40,024 nt of DNA from Macrocybe gigantea (Eukaryota > Basidiomycota > Agaricomycetes > Agaricales > Callistosporiaceae), in contig SJRY01000224.1 in the NCBI GenBank assembly GCA_011319805.1, forward strand, positions 1 to 40,024, given 5' to 3'. The position numbers and the translations under genes are program-made. Under the pieces are notes generated by a model that did not search any database, was not told the origin of the DNA, and was given only the letters and a program-made list of their open reading frames with translations. This document shows, piece after piece, positions 11,309 to 20,650 of this stretch. Positions within the stretch are counted from its first letter, which is position 1; each line of letters starts with the position of its first letter.

Positions 11309-11726
11309 TGCTATGCAAAACTAAGTCTGTGTGCAAGTCACTCTAACTAACCCTTAGATGTGAGAGGTGGGGATAAGGATGCTATTACTAGCCAGCTCGA
11401 AGCTGGATTCTACTATGTACAATTTCAGTATTTATATGTTACAACTACCTAGCACAGACCACGACTATGCTATCCTCGTGTTACATGGAACCCTCAACCC
11501 TTGTCTGTCTGAGTATGGATTTGGCTGCGCTCCACATGTTGTTCTGCAAGTACTGCGCAATAACCCTTTGCCCTGATCAGCGCTGACACATCGTTGTCAT
11601 AGGGTTTCCTCGAGTCGTCGCATTATATCTTGTTTGTCATGTCATGGTTTGTATCACATGTTCATCATGTGGCTTTTGAGTCACGTGCCTGTTATCAAGA
11701 TAACGATTAGTCCTAAAATCGTAACA
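11309..11726 (-). repeat. 5' LTR of element B (418 bp)
   Basis: Full LTR with a minus-strand TATA box (TATAAATA, first base at 11436). The predicted transcript start, about 32 nt downstream, coincides with the self-primer and with a CCAGCT-TCG-AGCTGG hairpin (11392-11406). Confidence 0.92.
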
Positions 11727-11731
11727 CCCAA

Positions 11732-11759
11732 GTCCTTTTGAGATTCGTCTAGCCTAACA
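11732..11759 (+). repeat. 3' LTR of element A1, part 2
   Basis: The last 28 bp of the A1 LTR (ending GCCTAACA). The preceding CCCAA at 11727-11731 is the duplicated B target. CCTTT follows at 11760-11764 as the A1 target duplication. Confidence 0.88.
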
Positions 11760-12825
11760 CCTTTCAGAGAACCAACCCACTGAAGCATAGCCTAAGGAGA
11801 AACCTAAACAACTATAGTAAAAGTAAGCAAAAGTAACTAGAACAAATATTATTGATAGAGAGAGTGGAAAGAATTACTGGAAATAAAAGAACCAACTACT
11901 ATAGAGTAGGCTGATTTTGAACAAGCCTGCAAAATCTCTAGAATCAACCTAGACTATTAGAAAGAATAAAAAGAGGAGCAAAGATAGAAACAGATCCAAG
12001 AGCAGCAAGCTCAAGTACAACAAATTCAAGAACAGCAGAATCAAGGACAAAGTGATAATCAGAAAACTCCCCAAAGAATGATAACAGAATATAAAGGAAT
12101 TATCACTAATCTAAAATTCTTTATAGAAGATCAAATATAGCCTTCGACATTTGGTGCAGGAAGATGAAACTATATGTGAATGCATATGAAAATCTTACTA
12201 ATAAACAAAAGATCAGAGCAGTCCTATCAAGGATAGCTGACAGACTAAGAGCCCACTGGGCATCAAAAAAAATTGACACTACTACTAATGTGGATATATA
12301 GGCTGACTTTGTAATCCAAATTGAAGCATGATTCAGCAATGTCATGTCACTGTTATAAGCAGAGAGCAAGTTGTTCAATATCAGATAGAGAAACCAACCC
12401 ATCAATGAATTCTTAGATAAATTCATAAATCTTATAAAAAAGCAGGAGTAATGGAAATAGCACACTGTTTTCTACTTGAGAAGAGCTTAAATTGATAAAC
12501 AGCAGATGCAGTATACTCAGTCTCTGTACTTCCAGCAAACAGAGATAAGTACATCAAGACAGTTCAAGCAATTAGTTAAAATATCAACAAATATAGAAAT
12601 GTAATGAGAGGAGAATTTGCAAACAATCAGTGTAAATCTGAAAACTTGAGCTGAGGATTAGAACAAGTAATAGAAGTCAATAAAGTAAAGAGCAACAACT
12701 GCTTCAACTATAACAAACTAGGATACCTCTCATGAAACTGCTCTAAACTATGAAGAGAAGCAGCAAACATCACATGTTTCAATTGCAGTCTAAAGGGATA
12801 TTATATATGAAACTGCATTAGCAAA
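11760..12825 (+). pseudogene. Degraded gag of element A0 (continuation)
   Basis: This continues the A0 reading after the A1 insertion. The gag homologue is recognisable as the W/Y-rich start (~11815), Q-rich run (~11990), capsid block (DIWCRKMKLYV-like, ~12140) and remnants of both CCHC knuckles (~12700-12810). Stops and A/T-biased transitions are dense. Homology ends at the second knuckle near 12825, short of the basic tail. Confidence 0.8.
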
Positions 12826-13087
12826 ATATCTATAACATTATTTGACAATATGAACAATATATAATTCAGACAAATTTGTATAGCAATATATTATAATATA
12901 CATAAGATATATACTATTTTTGTAAGAACTATACAATATAATATATTTCTATTTGGTGGGCTACAATTATAATTTGACATTATATATACTTGCTAAAAGT
13001 GATGGACATTGCTATATTTGAATACAATAGTGATCAATATACAATATGTCCTATCTGTAGCATGTTGCAAATACATACCCTTCAAGT
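12826..13087. other. AT-rich block of unknown origin
   Basis: About 260 bp of very AT-rich DNA (many ATATA runs) between the A0 gag break and the A2 left LTR. It does not match the gag-pol junction expected here, any other repeat in the window, or a protein. No tandem unit or terminal repeat was seen. Confidence 0.6.
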
Positions 13088-13407
13088 TGTTAGGCTAGAC
13101 GAATCTTAAAAGGACTCAGGCAGACTAAGTGTGAGAGTGGTCTTGAGACAATGGCAAAAGGAATATTAAGCCTAGTGCTACTGGTACATCTGGAAGTCCT
13201 TATATACATTACAGTACTTGAGCATGGACCATGGGCTGTGCAATGCTGTGAACTGTAGATGAGTAAGACTGAAAGAAGATGACTCAGAGTGACTAGGGAA
13301 GTGAAATGACTTGATAGCTGTGCACTGCACAGTATGATGGGAGAGATAAGGAATATGAGAAGGATAAGATAAGAAATTGAATGGTCCTTTGGGTGACATC
13401 CATAACA
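13088..13407 (-). repeat. 3' LTR of element A2 (320 bp)
   Basis: A minus-oriented family A LTR (plus strand TGTTAGGCTAG...CCATAACA). It abuts the RNase H coding sequence with no polypurine tract between. Confidence 0.88.
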
Positions 13408-15009
13408 GATGGCATATCTGGAGGCATCTGTTTCAACTCGGAATTTTCCTTCTGTTTGTGGTAGTGCTAGGATGAGTGCTGAGGTTATATGTCAAATCAG
13501 CTCTTTGAAAGCATTCTGTTGCTTGTCTGTCTACTGGAATGTTTTGTTTCCAGTCAGCTCTATCAGGAGTTTAGTGACTTTTGCATATCTCTTGATGAAT
13601 CATCGGTAAAAGTTTGTGAATCCCAAGAACTTTTGTAGTTCTTTCTTTGTCTTTGGGGTTGGCCAGGATTGTACGGCTGTGATCTTCTCTGGTTCTATCT
13701 CTACTTTCCCTTCTCCTATGATGTATCCTCATACTGGGACTTTTGATGATTCCCAGATGCATTTTGGTCCTTTGATAAACAAGTCATTCTTGTTCAGTAT
13801 CTCCATGACTTTTATGGTGTTCTTTTGGAGTTCCTCTCATATTTGTCCAATGATTATGATGTCATCCATATAGATTATGCACACTCTTCTTCATATTTGG
13901 TCTTGGAAGAGGCTTGCCATCATTCAGCTAAATGTGCCTGGTGTGTTGCACTGTCCAAAGTACATGACTGTCAGTTCAAAGAGCCCTCTTGCTGTTAGGA
14001 AGGCTGCCTTCCATTCATCCCCTTTCTGGATGCATACATTATTGTTTCTCCAGATAATGTCAATCTTGCTAAAATACTTTGCTTCTTGTAGTATGTCAAG
14101 GAGCTTGCTAATGCATGGTAGTGGGAACTTGTCCTTAACTATATATTTGTTTATTTCCCGGTAGTCTTGGATGAGTTGTTTGCTTTCATCCTTCTTATTG
14201 CAAAAGAAGCAGGGTGCTGTGTAAGGTGATTTCGATAGGCATATCTTTTCTGTTCTTAGCCCTTTTTCGACAAAGGCATTTAGTTCCTCTAGTTCCTTCT
14301 GCGTCATTGGATAGACCTTGCTCAGTATTGTTTTGGGTGCATCTTTCATTAAGTTTATTTTGTGGTCCCATTCTTTGTGATCTGGTAAATGATTAAAGTT
14401 CTTCTCCTTGAAGAGGTGTTTGAATCTGATCAGATATGGGGGTATCTGAGTTCCTATCTTGTCGCTGGCTGTGGTTTTCACTGGTTTGGCCACCTTCTGT
14501 ATCTCGATTGTTTGGTGATTTATCTTGCACATTTTAGAGCATCTGTGTTGGATTGTGGTAGACAAGCCAGTCATGTCCTAGTAGCATGTCGGTCTTTCCA
14601 ATATCAAGTACGATGGCTTCCATATGCTCCTTGTGTCCTTTAATATCGATGTGGACCTCTGCTACTTGGTCTGCTGTTTTCTGGCAGTTGGGTGACCTGT
14701 CTGCATTTATGATTGGAATCTTCTTGATTCATCATGTCTTCAGTCCTATTTTTGCTACTATTGCAGTATTGATGCAGGTCCTGTCTGCTCCGCTATTGAC
14801 TTCCAGTGTTATTATTGCTATTCCTTTTCGCATTCATATTCTGGCTGGTACTGCAAGTTCTTTCCCTTTTGGTAGTTTGTTACTTCAGATGGTTTTCCTT
14901 GGTGCTTCAGATTGCCTGGCACGAATGGTGTATTTCAGAGTATGGAATAATCTATATCCGGTATCGAAGCGAGTCTGTTTTAGTTGTATGGGTCACGATT
15001 TAGCACCTC
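13408..15009 (-). pseudogene. Truncated pol (protease, RT, RNase H start) of element A2
   Basis: Minus-strand protease and reverse transcriptase, readable from the protease region (~14900) through the RT start (14574-13970), the palm box (YMDD coding at about 13868-13879) and the thumb, to the first RNase H residues (RVETDASGYAI, ending ~13410). It shares the ~35-bp protease deletion of A1. Several stops are present. RNase H body, integrase and chromodomain are missing. Confidence 0.83.
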
Positions 15010-16833
15010 CTAGTCAGACTCTTCAACAAAACCCTCTTTGTCAGAGCTTTCCTCATCCTTGTCTTCTTCGTCCTCTCCTTCTTCTTCTTTCACTTCTCTG
15101 ACTTGGGATTTTCCTTTCTTCTTCTTCTTGCAGTTCCATGCATAGTGTTCTTTTAAGCCACAGTTGAAACATGTGATGTTTGCTGCTCTCTTTCATAGTT
15201 CTAGGCAGTTTCGTGAGAGGTGTCCTGGTTTATTGCAATTGAACCAGTTATTGCTTTGTACTTTGTCAACTTCCATGGCCTGTCCTGCTCCTCAGCTTGG
15301 ATTTCCAGGCTTGCGCTGATTGCTTGTGAATTCTTCTCTCATCACATTCCTGTGTTCATCGATGTTTCCTCCAATTGCTTGAACTGTCTTGATATATTCA
15401 TCTCTATCCATTAGAAGTGTGGAGATCGAGTATACAGCTTCTGCTATCCTTTAGTTTAAGCTCTTCTTGAGTAGGAAATGAGGGGCTATTTCTGTCATTC
15501 CTGCTTTTCCTGCGAGGTCTACGAATTCATCCAGAAATTCATCGATGGGTTGGTTTTCCTATCTGATATTGAATAGTTTGCTTCCTGCTTGTAACAGTGA
15601 CATGACATTGCTGAATCGTATCTCTATCTTGGTTATAAAGTCAGCCCATGTGCTTTGGTTGGTAATGGTGTCAATCTTCTTTGATGCCCAGTGGGCTCCT
15701 AGTCCATCAGTCATTCTAGACAGGACCACTCCAATCTTCTGTGTATCCATGAGGTCTCCATGTGCAGTTATGTAAAGTTTCATCTTCCTCCACCAAATGT
15801 CAAAGGCCATTCAATCTCCTGTGAAGGATTTCGGATCAGCAATGATTCCCTTGTATTCTGTCATCATCCTTTGGGGAGTTTCTTCATCATTGTCTTGGTC
15901 TTGGTTCTCCTGTTCCTGGGTCTGCTATACTTGGGTCTGTTATGCTTGTATTTGGGCTTGCTGTTCTTGGAACTGTTTCTGTCTTTGTTCCTCTCTTTGC
16001 TCTTTCCAGTAGTCTAGATTGACTCCTGCAGTTCTACAAGCTTGTTCGAAATCAGCCCACTCTGCAGCAGTCAGTCTGTTTGTCTTTAGTAATCCTTTTT
16101 GCTCCCTCCACTGATAGTATTCATCCCAGTTGCTATTGCTTACTTTTGCCATGGTGGTGCAATTCTCTCCTTATGCTGTGCTTCAGCAGGTTGGTCCTCT
16201 GAAGGGGTTTGTCAGTTTCATTCCTGTGTGTCTCTGACTTTGGTATCATTCTTGTTAGTTCTGTCATATGCTCTGTGCGTCATGCCCTCTCTGTATCAGT
16301 ATGTCTTCTTCCTGTGTTCAGTGATTATAGTTCTCGATCTGTTATCACCTGAAGTCCCAGGCTTGTATTCATTCTTCTTTCATTTTCTTGTGAATAGGTT
16401 TGTCCTCTTCTTTAGCAAGAAGATTCTGGTCTGACCACAGCTCTTCTGGGCTTATCCCATATTCTCCTTATAGGAAAAGTTCTGCAATGAGTTGTGCTGC
16501 TCCTTTGCTAAGGATCTCAGCAGGTTTATCTGTAGTGGTGAAGGCAAACTCTCTCAGAAATGCCTGTTCTTCATTGTCACTACTTGGTATAGGCATGCAC
16601 TCTCTCTTCCATTTGTTTGGATTGCTAGTGTCTCTGCAGGTGGCATGGACTGTCTCTGCAAATGGCATGGACTGCAATGTCTGGTCTACTTCTCTGAGCC
16701 AAGTGCTCTCATCACTCGTGCTAGTGTTCACTGGGTCGGCAACTGCTTGTCATTGAATGTTGATCAAGTCTTTGATAAAGTGTGACGTAGTGCATGTGTG
16801 AGTCTGAGTGAGTCTCAACAAGGCTTAATATCT
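15010..16833 (-). pseudogene. Defective ORF0 and gag of element A2
   Basis: Inverted copy of the A1 leader-ORF0-gag segment. The gag ATG lies at 16152 in CCACCATGG context and the gag stop at 15010-15012. It carries the same in-frame stops as A1 plus a few private changes, such as one extra C in the run near 15930. Two zinc knuckles (about 15130-15245) and the GGGTTTT heptamer remain visible. Confidence 0.83.
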
Positions 16834-17148
16834 TGTTAGGCTAGACGAATCTCAGAAGGACTCGGGCAGACTAAGTGCGAGAGTGGTCTTGAGACAATGG
16901 CAAAAGGAATATTAAGCCTAGTGCTACTGGTATATCTGGGAGTCCTTATATACATTACAGTACTTGAGCACGGACCATGGGCTGTGCAATGCTGTAGACT
17001 GTGGATGAGTAAGACTGGAAGGAGATGACTCAGAATGACTAGAAAAGTGACTCAATGGCTGCATGCTGTGTAGTATGATGGGGGAGATAAGAGATATTGG
17101 GAAGATAAGATAAGAAATTGAAGGGTTCTTTGGGTGATGTCCATAACA
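16834..17148 (-). repeat. 5' LTR of element A2 (315 bp, chimeric)
   Basis: The inner half (16834-16984) is identical to the A1 5' LTR. The outer half differs at many positions and carries a 5-bp deletion, so sequence identity between A1 and A2 begins inside the LTR. This suggests exchange or conversion between the two copies. Confidence 0.85.
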
Positions 17149-19898
17149 CAAATGGAGGACAGAAGAAATCATCTTTAATAGATGCCTCAAAAGATGCAAG
17201 ATAAATTACCAAACAATCAAGATACAGAAGGTGGCTGAACTAGTAAAAACCACAGCCAGTAACAAGATGAGAACTCAGATACTCCCATATCTGACTAGAT
17301 TTAAACATCTTTTGGAGGAGAAGAACTTCGATTGTTTACCAGACTACAAAGAATGGGACCATGAAATAAACTTAACAAAAGATGCACACAAAACAATACT
17401 GAGCAAGGTCTACCCAATGACACAGAAGGAACTAGAGGAACTAGATGCCTTTGTCGAAGAAGGACTAAGAACAGGAAAGATATGCCCATCAAAATCACCT
17501 TATGCAGCATCCTGTTTCTTTTGCAACAAGAAGGACAGAAGCAAATGACTAATCCAAGACTACTAGGAAATAAACAAATATATGGTTAAAGACAAATTCC
17601 CATTACCATGCATCAGCAAACTCCTCAACATACTACAGAAAGCAAAGTATTTTAGCAAGATTGACATTATCTGGGGATACAATAATGTATGCATCTGGAA
17701 AGGAGACGAATGGAAGGCAGCCTTCCTAATAGCAAGAGGGCTCTTTGAACCGACAGTCATGTACTTTGGACAGTGCAATGCACCAGGCACATTTAGCTGA
17801 ATGATGGCAAGCCTCTTCCAAGACCAAATATGAAGAAGAGTATGCATAATCTATATGGATGACATCATGATCATTGGACGAACACGAGAGGAACTCCAAA
17901 AGAACACCATAGAGGTTATGAAAATACTGAACAAGAACGACTTGTTCATCAAAGGACCAAAATATGTCTGGGAATCATCAAAAGTCCCAGTACTAGAGTA
18001 TATCATAGGAGAAGGGAAAGTAGAAATGGAACTGGAGAAGATGGAGACAATACCTCCTAGAAGCTCAAGAGAAGTTCGAGATATTGACAGATTATAAAAA
18101 CCTATTATACTTCTGAAAACTGCAATGACTCAACTCAAGACAGATTGGCTGGTACCTAAAACTACAAGAATACAACTATGAGCTATGACACATACTAGAA
18201 AAAGCCAATAGAAAAGCAGACATCCTGTTACAAATAGCAGGATATGAAGAAAATCTAACAGAGAAGGACAATATATAAATAATTAAAGAAGTGGCATTCA
18301 TCTGACATCTGGAAGAGAATAATGAATGAGACTTTGAATTTATAATGTTCAAGGATGAATACTTGTGAAAAGAGAAAGCAGAAAATAATGAAGCAATACA
18401 AATGAGAGGAATCATGATGATTGAATCTCCAAGAATAGAACAAATTCAATAATGTATATAAAGGAAAACAATTGTAACAATGGGACTAAAGGAAAAACTG
18501 CACTGGTTCATAGAAGAAAACCATATCATATATGTAGAAGGAAAAATCTACGTTCCTCCAGACAACAAACTGAAGGAAGACATCATGTTTGAATACCATG
18601 ACACACCCATCAGAGGACACCCAGGACAATACTGCATGCACGAGCTCATAAACCGCACCTATTGGTGGCCATCAATGCTAACAGACATCAAGAAGTATAT
18701 CAATGGATATGAAACATGTCAGCAAAACAAAATCATCTGACAAAAGAAACATGCACCCCTACACCTGCATGAGGTCCCATAGCAACCATGGGAAGATATC
18801 GGAGTAGATCTCATAGGACTGCTACCCAGCTCGAACAGCTTTAATGCCATTGCTGCAGTCACAGACTGCCTAACCAAGATGATCCACCTAGTTCCCACAA
18901 AGACTGAACTCACAGCAGAAGGTCTTGCACAACTATATTGAGACAATGTGTGGCAGCTTCATGGAATCCCACGAAAGATCATCAGTGATCGAGGACCCCA
19001 ATTTGCAGCACAATTCATGACAGCACTTCTAAAATTACTTGGAACAAAACGAAACCTATCAATGGCCTACCACCTGCAAACAGATGGACAGGCAGAGTGA
19101 TTCTATTAGGAAATGAAAGCTTTCCACAGAAGCTTCACAAAAAACCTACAGGACAATTGGGCAGAGTGGATAGTGATTGTAGAATACTAGTACAATAACA
19201 AAGCACACCAGGGAATGAAGGAGACACCAGTTTACCTCAACTATGGAATGCACCCCTGGAAGGGAGAACCACAAACGACAGAAGGGAATAACCCAGCAGC
19301 AAAGGACTTTGTCAAAAGAATGAATCAAATACAGAAAGAAGCAAATGCTGTGCTGCAGTATGCACAAACATGAGCCAAAGACAATTATAATGTGAGGCAA
19401 AGACCAGCCCATGAATACAAGAAAGGGAATAGAGTATGGCTAGAAGCCACTAATATCACAGTCAATCGACCATCAAAGAAGCTATCGGCACTCTGATATG
19501 GACCGTTCAAGGTGGTTGAAAAGAAAGGAGCCTCGGCATATCACCTGGAACTCCCAGCATCATGGCAGCTGATGCATCCTATATTCAATGAAATACTGCT
19601 CATACCCTATAAAGGACCCCATTTCAAGATACAAGAGTGACCATCGCCACCACCCTCTGAAATCATAAATGATGAAGAAGAGTATGAGATAGAAGAGATC
19701 CTAAAAAGGAAGAAACAAGGGAGGGGAATGCTATTCCTGGTCAAATGGAAAGGATACGGACATGAAGAGAACACATGGATCAAAGAGAAGAAACTGGGGA
19801 ATACGCAGCAAGCTCTAGACCACTTCCTAAAGAAGACTATGAACCAGAATAAAAGGATCATGACAAGAGGGAAGAAGACTAAAAATTGCACACCATGA
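17149..19898 (+). pseudogene. pol of element A3 (protease end, RT, integrase, chromodomain)
   Basis: Begins within protease at the codons for IKWRTGE and follows the A4 pol: RT start (17231-17548), palm with YMDD (~17850-17861), then an internal deletion of about 400 bp near 18035 (A4 ~27447 to ~27855) that removes the RT end and most of RNase H. The integrase zinc module is at ~18590-18730 (HDTPIRGHPGQ...CETCQ), the DDE core at ~18800-19110, the GPY/F-type module at ~19495 and the chromodomain at ~19680-19830. Many stops and private transitions; moderately decayed. The TGA at 19896-19898 overlaps the ORF3 ATG as in A4. Confidence 0.85.
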
Positions 19899-20170
19899 CC
19901 ACCAACACCCCCATCAGCATCGACAGCTGCGACGACAGCTACGCACCTACCCCCAACCGCCCAAACGACTATGAGAATCTAGCAAGGATTCTCAACAGCA
20001 GTGACTACATGGACCCCCTCGCCATCACACTTGGTGCATACATGCGCTATGTTATGACTGTCCGCATGCACCTCTGGACCAGGCGAACCCCTGATGGGAC
20101 TGGCCCTACTGCAGCTAAATGTATCACGCTTCGCGAGGCAATGGAAATGCTTCACACAGAAAACCAATGA
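19895..20170 (+). pseudogene. ORF3 of element A3 (truncated by a stop)
   Basis: Homologue of the A4 accessory ORF3, starting at the ATG that overlaps the pol stop. It stays open for 91 codons and then meets a TGA (CGA in A4), losing the last ~40 residues; the downstream sequence to ~20292 still aligns with the A4 ORF. The open part is well kept apart from substitutions, which supports a real gene rather than chance. Confidence 0.7.
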
Positions 20171-20330
20171 CTTAAACTCCTTGCCACTACACTCCATCAC
20201 ATCTGCACCTACAATAAAGAGCTCATTCATACATGGACCCCATGCACTGTGACTGCCTGGGAGACCAATACTGGATGGGGACAACTGGACTAAGGTCTTT
20301 TGCAAGGACGCGAATCTAAAGAGAGAGTGA

Positions 20331-20650
20331 TGTTATGGACATCACCCAAAGGACCATTCAATTTCTTATCTTATCTTTCCCATATCCCTTATCTTCCCCA
20401 TCATGCTGCACAGTGCACAGCCATCAAGTCATTTTACTTCCCTAGTCACTCTGAGTCATCTCCTTCCAGTCTTACTCATCTGCAGTCCATAGCATTGCAT
20501 AGCCCATGGTCCATGCTTGAGTACTGTAATGTATATAAGGACTCCCAAATGTACCAGTAGTGCTAGGCTTAATATTCCTTTTGCCATCATCTCAAGACCA
20601 CTCTCACACTTAGTCTGCCTGAGTCCTTTTGAGATTCATCTAGCCTAACA
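20331..20650 (+). repeat. 3' LTR of element A3 (320 bp)
   Basis: A complete family A LTR preceded by the purine-rich tract AAAGAGAGAGTGA. It ends CCTAACA next to minus-strand LINE ORF1 sequence, so A3 was inserted in, or joined to, that LINE. The matching left target sequence is not seen. Confidence 0.9.

Larger units (their letters stand above)
4867..11726 (-). mobile_element. Element B: full-length Ty3/gypsy chromovirus
   Basis: A 6.86-kb minus-strand element with 418-bp LTRs at 4867-5284 (3' LTR) and 11309-11726 (5' LTR), ends TGTTACG...GCATAGCA in the sense direction. The target duplication CCCGA (4862-4866) and CCCAA (11727-11731) differs by one CpG-type transition. Sense order is 5' LTR, primer-binding site, leader, gag, pol (protease, RT, RNase H, integrase, chromodomain), polypurine tract, 3' LTR. 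The genes are only lightly damaged: mostly single TGA or TAG codons and a few frameshifts. It lies inside the 3' LTR of A1 and is therefore younger than A1. Confidence 0.93.
1583..11759 (+). mobile_element. Element A1: shortened Ty3/gypsy family A copy, split by element B
   Basis: A plus-strand family A element with a 5' LTR at 1583-1902 and a 3' LTR in two parts (4575-4866 and 11732-11759, together 320 bp). It is flanked by the 5-bp TSD CCTTT (1578-1582 and 11760-11764). The internal part carries the leader, ORF0, gag and pol only as far as the start of reverse transcriptase, where it joins the LTR TG directly with no polypurine tract. Element B (4867-11726) was inserted later into the 3' LTR. 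All genes carry stops. The internal 2.8 kb is nearly identical to A2 in inverted orientation. Confidence 0.85.
13088..17148 (-). mobile_element. Element A2: shortened Ty3/gypsy family A copy
   Basis: A minus-strand element with its 5' LTR on the right (16834-17148) and 3' LTR on the left (13088-13407). It carries leader, ORF0, gag and pol as far as the start of RNase H, then joins the 3' LTR TG directly. Flanking 5-mers CAAGT (13083-13087) and CAAAT (17149-17153) may be a TSD with one transition, but the left flank does not look like the pol sequence on the right, so this is tentative. The internal region matches A1 almost base for base, including stops and a shared deletion. Confidence 0.82.

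Noticed and set aside
13083..17153. CAAGT/CAAAT as a certain TSD of A2
   Set aside because: The right flank is family A pol but the left flank is unrelated AT-rich DNA, so a 4/5 match could be chance; kept only as tentative.
394..20650. A0 (5' LTR and gag) and A3 (pol and 3' LTR) as one disrupted element
   Set aside because: A0 is clearly more decayed than A3, and the junction region between them does not align, so they are probably separate copies.
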